A stretch of 55,690 bases of DNA, taken from NCBI GenBank assembly GCA_049513815.1, contig JBEKVR010000008.1, forward strand, positions 1 to 55,690, written 5' to 3'. Below the pieces are notes generated by a model. The model had not been told where the DNA came from. It was given only the letters and a program-made list of their open reading frames with translations, and ran no database searches. The DNA comes from Roseiarcus sp049513815 (GTDB lineage: Bacteria > Pseudomonadota > Alphaproteobacteria > Rhizobiales > Beijerinckiaceae). This document shows positions 43,464-51,262 of this stretch, piece by piece (position 1 is the first letter of the stretch; every line of letters starts with the position of its first letter). The position numbers were made by a program, and so were the translations under genes.

Positions 43464-43479
43464 CGGCCTCGCGAGGCCG
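43464..43479 (+). repeat. Intercistronic palindrome between the hydrogenase and ferredoxin genes
   Basis: CGGCCTCGCGAGGCCG is a perfect 16-bp palindrome in the 50-base gap after cooH. There is no T tract, so it is more likely an mRNA-stabilising or processing hairpin than a terminator. Read-through from cooH into the aldehyde oxidoreductase genes is therefore plausible. Confidence 0.55.
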
Positions 43480-43505
43480 CCGCGACATGGAGTAGGAGAT
43501 AGAAC

Positions 43506-43709
43506 ATGGCCCATCAGATTCTCGTCGACGTCTGCAGCGGCTGCGGCGCGTGCGAAAGCGAATGCCCCAACAAGGCGATCAGCCACAAGGGCAAGGTGTT
43601 CAAGATCAACCCGGACAAGTGCAAGGACTGCAAGGGCGATTTCGATACGCCGCAGTGCGTCGATATCTGCCAGACGGGCGCCTGCGTTCCGCTTGAGCAA
43701 GCGGCCTGA
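43506..43709 (+). CDS. Two-[4Fe-4S] ferredoxin
   Basis: 67 residues, start ATG 43506 after GGAG. Cluster I cysteines are C10, C13, C16 and C20 (CSGCGACESECP). Cluster II has C39, C42, C51 and C55 with eight residues between the second and third cysteines (CKDCKGDFDTPQCVDIC), the expanded loop of Allochromatium-type ferredoxins, which often have one very low potential cluster. C60 is extra. It takes the genomic place that the CODH-associated CooF has in classical coo clusters, though it is far smaller. It is the natural electron carrier between the aldehyde oxidoreductase and CooX (inference). Confidence 0.93.
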   Translation: MAHQILVDVCSGCGACESECPNKAISHKGKVFKINPDKCKDCKGDFDTPQCVDICQTGACVPLEQAA

Positions 43710-43731
43710 GCCGTCGAGGAGGGTGACTCCG

Positions 43732-44661
43732 ATGGACGTTTATGAGGAATTGATCCGCGAGCGCGACGCGGGCCGCAATTGCGCCCTGGCGGTCATCGTC
43801 AACGCGACCGGTTCAATTCCGTCCTACGAGACGGCGAAGATGCTGGTGCGCGAAGACGGCTCGATCGTCGGCACCGTCGGCGGCGGCGCTGGCGAGGGCG
43901 CCGTGATCCGCGAGGCCAAGGAGGCGATCGCTTCCGGCAGGCCGAGAATGGTTTCGTTCGACCTTCACGAGAACCCTCGCATGGACCTCGGCATGGTGTG
44001 CGGCGGCAGCCTCGACGTCTTCATCGAAGTGATCCGCCCGGCGCCGGTCGCCTACCTGTTCGGCGCCGGTCACGTCGGCTGCCTCACCGCCCAGGCGGCC
44101 AAGCTGGCCCGCATTCAGGTCGAGGTGATCGACGATCGGCCGGAGTTCGCCAACCAGGAGCGCTTTCCCGACGCGCGCGCGATTCACGCCGGGGAAACGG
44201 AGGCGACGCTGGCGGCGTTGAAGCCCGACAGCCATTCGCTGATCTTCATCGCCACGCGTGGGCACGCGTCGGACGCCCGCGTTCTGCGCTGGGCGGTCGA
44301 TACGCCCGCCGCCTACATCGGCATGATCGGCTCGCGACGGAAAGTGCAGTTCGTCTACGGCAACCTGAAAGCTGACGGAGTCAGCGACGAGCAGTTCGCC
44401 CGCGTTCACGCGCCGGTCGGTCTGGACATCGGCGCCGTGACGCCGGAGGAAATCGCCATTTCGGTCGTCGCCGAAATGGTCGCTACGATCCGCAAGTCGG
44501 CCGCTGCGCGCCCGGCAATGCGCAATATGCGCGAAGTCGCCGCGGCGACCGAACGTAAAATCTCACAATCGAAGTCGGGAGGCCGCGACGCGGTGCCGGA
44601 TATCAGCCCTTCGCCACGTGGCAAGGGCGGCCGGGTCGTCGGCGGGGCGTCGAAACTCTGA
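43732..44661 (+). CDS. XdhC/CoxI-family Moco-insertion and sulfuration factor
   Basis: 309 residues from the ATG at 43732 with GAGGAGGGTGACT upstream. The N-terminal XdhC_CoxI part carries CALAVIVNATGSIPSYETAKMLV and GTVGGGAGEGAVIREA; the Rossmann part starts VAYLFGAGHVGCLTAQAAKLA (about residues 105-125) and ends with YIGMIGSRRKV and AVTPEEIAISVVAEMVA. XdhC proteins bind the molybdenum cofactor, promote its sulfuration and insert it into xanthine oxidase-family enzymes. The target is the oxidoreductase encoded 12 bases downstream. The last 50 residues are a low-complexity tail. Confidence 0.93.
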   Translation: MDVYEELIRERDAGRNCALAVIVNATGSIPSYETAKMLVREDGSIVGTVGGGAGEGAVIREAKEAIASGRPRMVSFDLHENPRMDLGMVCGGSLDVFIEVIRPAPVAYLFGAGHVGCLTAQAAKLARIQVEVIDDRPEFANQERFPDARAIHAGETEATLAALKPDSHSLIFIATRGHASDARVLRWAVDTPAAYIGMIGSRRKVQFVYGNLKADGVSDEQFARVHAPVGLDIGAVTPEEIAISVVAEMVATIRKSAAARPAMRNMREVAAATERKISQSKSGGRDAVPDISPSPRGKGGRVVGGASKL

Positions 44662-44673
44662 AGGAGAGACGAC

Positions 44674-47430
44674 ATGAAGCGAACGCTACTGAATGTGAAC
44701 GGCGTCGACCGCTGGGTCGTCGCCGAGAAGACCGCCACCCTCGCCGACGTCTTGCGCGAGCAGATGTTGCTGACCGGTTGCAAGGTCTGCTGTGAAGACG
44801 GCCAATGCGGCTCGTGCACAGTGATCGTCGACGGCAAGCCGGACCGCTGCTGTCAGACCCCGATCGAGAAGCTCGCGTCGGGCGCCAAGATTGTCACGAT
44901 CGAAGGCATCGGCACGGCGGACAATCTGCATCCGTTGCAGGTCGCGTGGATGGCGCACGGCGGCGCCCAGTGCGGCGTCTGCACGCCAGGTTTCATCATG
45001 TCGGCGAAGGTGCTGCTCGACGCGAACAAGTCACCGACGCGCGAGCAGGTGCGCTCGTGGTTCAACCGTAACCGCAACCTTTGCCGCTGCACCGGCTATC
45101 AGCCGCTGGTCGACGCGGTGATGGACGCGGCGGCGATCATGCGCGGCGAAAAGACGGCTGAGCAAGTGCTGGCCAAGCCGAAGGCGGACGGCTCGATCCT
45201 CGGCACGAAGTATCAGCGTCCGTCGGCCCTCGCCAAGGTCACCGGGTCGTGGGACTTCGGCGCTGATCTCGCCCTGCGCATGCCGGAAGGCACGCTGCGT
45301 CTGGCTCTCACCCAGGCCAAGGTTTCGCATGCTCTGATCAAGGGCATCGACACCAGCGAAGCCGAGAAGATGGAAGGCGTCGAAAAGGTCATCACCTGGA
45401 AGGACGTCAAGGGCAAGAACGCCATCACCGGCCTGATCACCTTCCCGACCAACAAAGGCGACGGCTGGGATCGTCCGATCCTCAGCAAGGACAAGATCTT
45501 CCAGTTCGGCGACGCGATTGCGATCGTCGCCGCCGACACGGTGGAACACGCGCGCGCTGCGGCGGACAAGGTCAAGGTCGACCTCGAAGTGCTGCCGGCC
45601 TACATGTCGGGCTTCGCGGCGCTCGCCCCCGACGCAATGGAAATCCACCCCGGGGTTCCCAACGCGTATTATGAGCAAGGCGTCGTGAAGGGAGCGGACA
45701 CCAAGCCGTTCTTCGCCAGCGCCAAGGCGGCGGTGGACATCACCACCTATTGCAGCCGCCAGCCGCATCTGCATCTGGAGCCCGACTGCGGCGTCGCCTA
45801 CATCGACGACGACGGCGTGCTGACCATCCAGTCGAAGAGCATCGGCGTGCATCTGCATCACGCGATGATCTGCCCCGGCATCGGCGTCGAACCCGAGAAG
45901 CTGCGGCTGATCCAGAACCCGACCGGCGGCACTTTCGGTTACAAGTTCTCGCCGACCATGGAGGCGCTGCTCGGCGTCGCCGCCCTCGCCACCGGCAAGC
46001 CGGTGTCGCTGGTCTACAACCAGTTCCAGAACATCACCTACACCGGCAAACGCTCGCCCGGCAACGTCAACATCAAGTTGGCTTGCGACGCCAACGGCAA
46101 GCTGACGGCGATGGAAACCGACTGGTGGATCGATCATGGCCCGTATTCGGAGTTCGGCGACCTGCTGACAATCCGTCAGGGGCAGTTCACCGGCGCCGGC
46201 TACCACCTCGAGAACATCCGCGGCCATGGTCGCACGGTCGCCACCAACCATGCCTGGGGATCGGCCTTCCGCGCCTACGGTTCGCCGCAAGCGTTCCTGG
46301 CGTCTGAGATCGCCATCGACATGCTTGCCGAGAAGATGGGCGAGGATCCGTTCGAGTTCCGCTACAAGAACCTCTACAACGAAGCCTCGACGACGCCGAC
46401 GGGGCAGAAGCCCGAAGTGCTGGTGCTTCACAAGCTCTTCGACATGCTGCGTCCGAAGTACCAGGCGGCCAAGAAGCGTTGCGCCGAACTCTCCACCCCG
46501 GAGAAGAAGCGCGGCGTCGGCATCGCGCTGGGTATCTACGGCTGCGGACTCGACGGACCTGACGGATCGGCGGCGCGCGCCGAACTGACGCCGACCGGCG
46601 TCACCGTGTCCAACTCCTGGGAGGACCACGGCCAGGGTGCCGATCTGGCGACGTTGACCATGGCGCATGAGGTGTTGCGGGCGGCCGGGTTCAAGCCGGA
46701 GCAGATCAAACTGGAGATGAACGACACCAACCTGCCGAACTCAGGCCCGGCGGGCGGCAGCCGTTCCAACGTCTTCACCGGCAATGCGACGCGGGTGGCG
46801 GCGGAGATGTTGTTGAACGCGATGCGCAAGCCGGACGGCACGTATCGCACTTATGCCGAGATGGTCGCCGACAAGATCCCGCTCGCCTACGACGGCAAGT
46901 GGGTGGCGGCGGCCTGCACGGCGTGCAGCGCGGAGACGGCCCAGGGCTCGCCCTTCCCCGTCTATATGTACACGGTCTTCATGCCGGAAGTCGAAGTCGA
47001 CATGGAGAGCGGCGAGGCGAAGGTGGTCAAGTTCACGACCGCGGTGGACGTGGGCACGATCATCAATCGCGCCACCGTCGACGGTCAGATCTACGGCGGC
47101 CTCGCGCAGGGCATCGGATTGGCTCTGACCGAGGACTTTGAAGATCTCGAGTTGCACACGACGCTGAGAGATTGCGGCATCCCCTATCCGAAGGACGTTC
47201 CGGACGACATGGAGATCCTCTATCTCGAAACGCCGCGGCCGCTCGGACCGTTCGGCGCGGCGGGCGTCGGCGAGGCCCCGTTGACGGCGCCGCATCCGGC
47301 GATCCTCAACGCCATCTACAACGCCTGCGGCGTGCGCATCTTCCGCGTGCCGGCGCTGGCGGACAACATCAAGCTGGAGCTTGACGCCAAGAAGGCGCGC
47401 CAGGCCCCCAAGCACGCAGAACCCGTCTGA
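44674..47430 (+). CDS. Molybdenum aldehyde oxidoreductase, Desulfovibrio MOP type
   Basis: 918 residues, start after AAGGAGAG. One chain carries both [2Fe-2S] domains (C40, C45, C48, C60; then the QCGVC pair near residue 100 and CRC near 138) and the Moco domains, with no FAD domain, exactly the D. gigas aldehyde oxidoreductase (MOP) layout. Long near-identical stretches exist (for example KGKNAITGLITFPTNKGDGW, DHGPYSEFGDLLT). The catalytic Glu is E867 in AGVGEAPL. Reaction: aldehyde + H2O to carboxylic acid + 2e-. The Cu-CODH motif AYxCSFR is absent. Extra cysteines C36, C39 and C59 flank the first cluster. The acceptor is likely the ferredoxin or the 777-residue partner. Confidence 0.95.
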   Translation: MKRTLLNVNGVDRWVVAEKTATLADVLREQMLLTGCKVCCEDGQCGSCTVIVDGKPDRCCQTPIEKLASGAKIVTIEGIGTADNLHPLQVAWMAHGGAQCGVCTPGFIMSAKVLLDANKSPTREQVRSWFNRNRNLCRCTGYQPLVDAVMDAAAIMRGEKTAEQVLAKPKADGSILGTKYQRPSALAKVTGSWDFGADLALRMPEGTLRLALTQAKVSHALIKGIDTSEAEKMEGVEKVITWKDVKGKNAITGLITFPTNKGDGWDRPILSKDKIFQFGDAIAIVAADTVEHARAAADKVKVDLEVLPAYMSGFAALAPDAMEIHPGVPNAYYEQGVVKGADTKPFFASAKAAVDITTYCSRQPHLHLEPDCGVAYIDDDGVLTIQSKSIGVHLHHAMICPGIGVEPEKLRLIQNPTGGTFGYKFSPTMEALLGVAALATGKPVSLVYNQFQNITYTGKRSPGNVNIKLACDANGKLTAMETDWWIDHGPYSEFGDLLTIRQGQFTGAGYHLENIRGHGRTVATNHAWGSAFRAYGSPQAFLASEIAIDMLAEKMGEDPFEFRYKNLYNEASTTPTGQKPEVLVLHKLFDMLRPKYQAAKKRCAELSTPEKKRGVGIALGIYGCGLDGPDGSAARAELTPTGVTVSNSWEDHGQGADLATLTMAHEVLRAAGFKPEQIKLEMNDTNLPNSGPAGGSRSNVFTGNATRVAAEMLLNAMRKPDGTYRTYAEMVADKIPLAYDGKWVAAACTACSAETAQGSPFPVYMYTVFMPEVEVDMESGEAKVVKFTTAVDVGTIINRATVDGQIYGGLAQGIGLALTEDFEDLELHTTLRDCGIPYPKDVPDDMEILYLETPRPLGPFGAAGVGEAPLTAPHPAILNAIYNACGVRIFRVPALADNIKLELDAKKARQAPKHAEPV

Positions 47431-47450
47431 CGGCGTCTTGAAGCGTACGG

Positions 47451-47486
47451 ACGAGCCGCCGCTCTCTTCAGGAGGCGGCGGCTCGT
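47451..47486 (+). repeat. Strong 12-bp stem-loop after the aldehyde oxidoreductase gene
   Basis: ACGAGCCGCCGC (47451-47462) pairs perfectly with GCGGCGGCTCGT (47475-47486) around a 12-base loop. Only TTCC follows, so it is a weak terminator at best. It sits in the largest gap of the downstream operon and could set a high ratio of enzyme to accessory proteins. Confidence 0.65.
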
Positions 47487-47549
47487 TCCGCAACCGGGAG
47501 AGGAGCGGCGAAGCGAGGCCACGCCGCTCCGCTTCCGAGAGTCCCAATC

Positions 47550-49883
47550 ATGGACGGTCAGCGCGTCAAAGCGTGGGAAGCCCGCTGCATCGAGGAGCAG
47601 CCGCCGGCCTGTACGACGGCGTGCCCTCTGCATCTCGACGTCCGGACGATGCTTGACAAGATGAAGTCGGGCGATTTCGTCGCCGCCTTCGCTGCTTACG
47701 CCCGCTTCATTCCCTTCCCCGCGATCCTCAGCCACATTTGCGATCACCCGTGCGAACCCAAGTGCCGCAGGGCGGAAGCCGGCGGCGCGATCCGCATCGC
47801 CGAATTGGAGCGGGCCTGCGTCGACGACGCTTACGCCACGCTTCGCCGCAAAGCGCAGATGAACCGCAAGCCGAAGCGCATCGCGATCGTCGGCGCCGGG
47901 CTCGCTGGTCTGACCGCCGCTTTCGACCTCACCATGAAAGGGCACCGGGTCACCGTCTTCGAGGCTGACGCCCACCCGCTGGAGCGGCTGTTGAGCGACT
48001 ACGCGGAAGTCTTGCCGGCTTCCGCGATCGAGGCCGACCTCGGCGCGCTAACGGCTCTCGGGGTCGAGATTCGCTGCCGATCGCGCATCGTGGGGAGCGA
48101 CGGCCTGCTTGGGCTCGATCTGTTGATTGAGTCCCATGACGCGGTGCTGTTGGCGCTCGGTCCTGGTCCGGCGCTCGACTTCGCCTCGGTCATTCGCCTG
48201 ACCGTGGCGGGCCGTATCGCCGCCGACCCTGACACGCGCGCCACCAGCCACCCGAAAGTCTTCGGCGGCGGCGTTCATGGGGCGCCCGGCGAGATCTATT
48301 CGCCGATTGGCTCGGCCTACGACGGCCGTCACGCGGCGGCTTCGATCGATCGCTTCCTGCAGGGCGCCTCGCTGACGGCGAGCCGCCCCGACGATGGGAC
48401 CGCGGCCTCCTGCCTCTATGTGAACGTCGCCGCCCACCAGCCCAAGCCGTCTGTCGAGCCGTCGGCGCCCGACCATGGTTACAACCGTGACGAGGCGATG
48501 GTCGAAGCGGCGCGCTGTTTCCCCTGCCGCTGCATGGAATGCGTCAAGGCGTGCGAATACCTCAAGCACTACGGCGCCTATCCGAAGCGTTACGTCCGCG
48601 ACATCTACAACAACGTCAGCATCGTCATGGGCCTTCGCAAGGCCAATCGCATGATCGACAGCTGCACGCTGTGCGGCTTGTGCGACACGCTGTGCCCGAA
48701 CGATCTCGCCATGGGCGAAGTGTGCCTCGAGGCGCGGCGCGACATGGTCGACGGCGGCCACATGCCGGTCTCGCATCACGACTTCGCGCTGCGCGACTTG
48801 GCGCACAGCCGCTCGCAAGCGGCGGCGTTCGCTCGCCGTCAACCCGGCCGCGCCGAATGCGCCGTCGCCTTCTTCCCCGGCTGCCAGCTATCGGCGTCGT
48901 CGCCCTGGCACGTCGAGCGCGTGTACGCCCATCTGGCCGCGAAAATCCCCGGCGGCGTCGGTCTCATCGTCGATTGCTGCGGCGCGCCGGCGTTGTGGAG
49001 CGGCCGGCGCGCGCTGCATGACGAGGTGACCGTGAGCCTGCGCGAAACCTGGCGCAGCCTCGGCGAGCCGCAGATCGTCACCGCCTGCTCGACCTGCCTG
49101 AAGACGCTCGGCGAATTCCTGCCCGAGATGAAGGCGCGGTCGCTGTGGACCGTGATCGACGAGATCGGCTGGCCGGACGGCGCACGGCCTGCTCTGGCAG
49201 GTCCGCTCGCGATTCACGACCCCTGCACCGGCCGCCGCGCGATCGACGCGCAGGGCGCGGTGCGGCGCCTCGCCAGCGGGCTCGGAGTCGAGCTGCGCGA
49301 ACTCGGCGGCGCCGAGCTGACGACCTGTTGCGGTTTCGGCGGCCTGGCGTCGTTCGCCAATCCGGAAGTCACGGACAAGATCGTCGACCGGCGCATCGAG
49401 GAGAGCGCCGACGATTATCTGACTTATTGCGCAATGTGCCGCGACAATTTCGCTCGCCACGGCAAGCGCTCGATCCATCTGCTGGACCTCGTCTTTCCTT
49501 CACCTGAGGGCGGCGATCCGGCGGCGCGGCCCGACCCTGGCTTTTCTTTGCGCCGTGACAATAGGGCGCGCCTCAAGACGCGTATGCTGCGCGAGGTTTG
49601 GGGAGAGGACATGGTCGACCCGACGCCCGAGATCGCGCTGATCGTGCCCGACGCCGTGCGCGCCGACATGGAGCGCAAGTTGATTCTGGTCGAAGACGTC
49701 GCGCGAGCGATCGCCGAAGCCGAGGCAAGCGGCCGCAAGTTGAAGAATAAGGCGACCGGCCATTCGATCGCGACGCTCAGGATCGGCGAATTCACCTGTT
49801 GGGCCGCGTACGAGGCGACGGCGCGCGGCTTCCTGCTGCATCGGGCCTGGGGCCATCGCATGCAGGTGGAGGCGAAGTCGTGA
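47550..49883 (+). CDS. Flavin/Fe-S/CCG-domain redox protein (DVU_1558-like)
   Basis: 777 residues with four parts. (1) A GltD-like N-terminal Cys domain: C13, C21, C25, C64, C68, C72. (2) A dinucleotide fold starting GAGLAGLTAAFDLTMKG (near 116), about 160 residues long and without a second GxGxxG for NAD(P)H. (3) A two-cluster ferredoxin section (CFPCRCMECVKAC and CTLCGLCDTLCP, about 325-385). (4) HdrB/GlpC-type CCG segments (FFPGCQ near 442, VDCCGAP, CSTCLKTL, HDPCTGRR, TTCCGFGG near 592), then a 110-residue tail. In sulfate reducers a relative follows the aldehyde oxidoreductase gene. Likely the membrane- or thiol-linked electron partner; true reaction unknown. Confidence 0.8.
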   Translation: MDGQRVKAWEARCIEEQPPACTTACPLHLDVRTMLDKMKSGDFVAAFAAYARFIPFPAILSHICDHPCEPKCRRAEAGGAIRIAELERACVDDAYATLRRKAQMNRKPKRIAIVGAGLAGLTAAFDLTMKGHRVTVFEADAHPLERLLSDYAEVLPASAIEADLGALTALGVEIRCRSRIVGSDGLLGLDLLIESHDAVLLALGPGPALDFASVIRLTVAGRIAADPDTRATSHPKVFGGGVHGAPGEIYSPIGSAYDGRHAAASIDRFLQGASLTASRPDDGTAASCLYVNVAAHQPKPSVEPSAPDHGYNRDEAMVEAARCFPCRCMECVKACEYLKHYGAYPKRYVRDIYNNVSIVMGLRKANRMIDSCTLCGLCDTLCPNDLAMGEVCLEARRDMVDGGHMPVSHHDFALRDLAHSRSQAAAFARRQPGRAECAVAFFPGCQLSASSPWHVERVYAHLAAKIPGGVGLIVDCCGAPALWSGRRALHDEVTVSLRETWRSLGEPQIVTACSTCLKTLGEFLPEMKARSLWTVIDEIGWPDGARPALAGPLAIHDPCTGRRAIDAQGAVRRLASGLGVELRELGGAELTTCCGFGGLASFANPEVTDKIVDRRIEESADDYLTYCAMCRDNFARHGKRSIHLLDLVFPSPEGGDPAARPDPGFSLRRDNRARLKTRMLREVWGEDMVDPTPEIALIVPDAVRADMERKLILVEDVARAIAEAEASGRKLKNKATGHSIATLRIGEFTCWAAYEATARGFLLHRAWGHRMQVEAKS

Positions 49884-50101
49884 CCGCTGCGCCGGACGCC
49901 GACAAACCGCCGGAACTTGCGGACCTCGTCTGCGGCGCCTGCGGCGTGCCGCTCGAGATGGGCAAGGTCGAGGCGTCCTATCTCGGTCAGAGCTTCCCGG
50001 TCGAGCTGCCGCGCTGTCCGTCCTGCGGCTTCGTCTACGTCTCAGAAGAACTCGCCTTCGGCCGCATGCTGAAGGTCGAACAGGCGCTGGAGGACAAGTG
50101 A
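49880..50101 (+). CDS. Small CxxC redox/zinc protein (DVU_1557-like)
   Basis: 73 residues from the GTG at 49880, overlapping the previous stop. Two CxxC pairs (VCGACGVPLEMG and RCPSCGFVYVSEELA) resemble a rubredoxin or zinc-ribbon knuckle. The segment KVEASYLGQSFPVELPRCPSCG resembles the DVU_1557 family remembered from the Desulfovibrio cluster. It could hold Fe as a one-electron carrier or Zn structurally. It overlaps the methyltransferase start (TGATG). Confidence 0.75.
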   Translation: MTAAPDADKPPELADLVCGACGVPLEMGKVEASYLGQSFPVELPRCPSCGFVYVSEELAFGRMLKVEQALEDK

Positions 50102-50796
50102 TGCTTTGCGCGCCGCCAGCGCGAGACGGGTTGTTCGGTTGCGGAACGCTACGCGACGGCGCCGGCGAGCCGCTGCGCCCCGGCGGCTTGGCGCTGACGC
50201 AAGAACTGGTCGATCGCGCCGATTTCCGCGCCGGCGACACGGTCGCCGACGTTGGCTGCGGCCTGGGCGCCTCGACGCGCCTGCTGCGTGACCGCGGCGT
50301 CGCGGCGATCGGCGTCGATGTCGTCGTCCCTTTCGACGCCGGCGCGCGCGGCGAGGCGCCGCCGTTCGTCGTCGCCGACGCCGCGCGACTGCCGTTCGCC
50401 GACGAAAGCCTCGACGGAGTGTTGTCGGAATGCAGCCTGTCGCTGACCGCCGATCGCGCTCTGACCCTCGCCGAATGGCGCCGCACGCTGCGGCGCGGCG
50501 GTCGGCTGGCGCTGAGCGACGTCTATCGCCGCGACGGCGGCGGCGCAGGGCGGATTGCAACGCGCGAGGCGCTGTGCGCGGACGTCGCCGCGGCCGGCTT
50601 GCGTCTCGATTGGTTCGAGGATCGCTCGGAAGCGCTGAAGAGCTGGGCCGCGCAGTTCATCTTCGCGTTTGGTTCGCTCGACCGGCTGTGGGGCGGCGGT
50701 TGCGCGCTTGAGAGCGGTTCGGACGGCAGGGCGCGGCTCGGCTACGCCCTGCTGATCGCGGTCCAGTCCGGCGACCGCGCGCCGGCGGGAGGCTGA
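50101..50796 (+). CDS. Class I SAM-dependent methyltransferase (DVU_1556/TrsM-like)
   Basis: 231 residues from the ATG at 50101, with GGAGG seven bases upstream; a GTG at 50098 is too close to that site. The SAM-binding motif I is TVADVGCGLGAST (residues 48-59), motif II is IGVDVVVPF, and the post-I acidic and motif IV region is LPFADESLDGVLSECSLSL. The N terminus has an unusual conserved-looking LFGCGTLRDGAGEPLRPGG. In the sulfate-reducer cluster a relative occupies the same place. The substrate is unknown; a pterin or Moco derivative, or a protein thiol, would fit the neighbours. Confidence 0.82.
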   Translation: MLCAPPARDGLFGCGTLRDGAGEPLRPGGLALTQELVDRADFRAGDTVADVGCGLGASTRLLRDRGVAAIGVDVVVPFDAGARGEAPPFVVADAARLPFADESLDGVLSECSLSLTADRALTLAEWRRTLRRGGRLALSDVYRRDGGGAGRIATREALCADVAAAGLRLDWFEDRSEALKSWAAQFIFAFGSLDRLWGGGCALESGSDGRARLGYALLIAVQSGDRAPAGG

Positions 50797-50797
50797 C

Positions 50798-51259
50798 ATG
50801 GACGACGAATCGTTCCGCATCGCCGAGCTGTTGCTGCAGGGTTACACCTGCGGTCATGTCCTCGCCAAGCTGGCGCTCGAGGCGCAGGGGCGCGACGACC
50901 CCGACCTGGTGCGCGCGATGTCCGGCCTCGCGCTCGGCATGGGTCGCGGCCTCAACTGCGGTTCGCTGACTGGCGGTTGCTGCATTCTCGGGCTCTATGG
51001 CGGCAGGGCCAACGACAACGAGCAGGTGCATCCGCGCTACGATCTGATGATCGAACAATTCTCCGCCTGGTTCGTCGACGCGATGGGCGAGAAATATGGC
51101 GGCTTCAATTGCCAGGAGATCATCAATTTCGATCCGAAGCTGATGCAGCAGCGCTGTCCCGGCCTGATTCTCGAGTGCTGGCGGAAGATCAAGGAGATCC
51201 TCGCCGAGCACAGAATCGACGTCGCTGGGCCGGTCCCGGCGGTGTGGGAGGAGAGCTAG
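50798..51259 (+). CDS. C-GCAxxG-C-C family protein (DVU_1555-like)
   Basis: 153 residues, start one base after the methyltransferase stop with GGGAGG upstream. The family pattern is visible as C18 (GYTCGHVL), then NCGSLTGGCC (C54, C61, C62) and later C105-region and C-terminal cysteines (FNCQEII, QRCPGLILECW). Such proteins are thought to bind redox cofactors or to serve as redox-active cysteine carriers; the glycine-rich GxxCGxxxGGCC core is characteristic. Coupled to the methyltransferase and the NTP transferase. Confidence 0.82.
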   Translation: MDDESFRIAELLLQGYTCGHVLAKLALEAQGRDDPDLVRAMSGLALGMGRGLNCGSLTGGCCILGLYGGRANDNEQVHPRYDLMIEQFSAWFVDAMGEKYGGFNCQEIINFDPKLMQQRCPGLILECWRKIKEILAEHRIDVAGPVPAVWEES

Positions 51260-51262
51260 CGC

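Noticed and set aside
43464..43479. Terminator ending the hydrogenase operon
   Set aside because: The palindrome has no T tract and the ferredoxin gene follows closely on the same strand, so it is listed as a repeat only.
44674..47430. Aerobic Mo-Cu CO dehydrogenase large subunit (CoxL), which would fit the CooA-type sites
   Set aside because: The CoxL active-site signature AYxCSFR is absent, both [2Fe-2S] domains are fused in the same chain, and no coxM or coxS gene is nearby. The sequence follows MOP aldehyde oxidoreductase closely.
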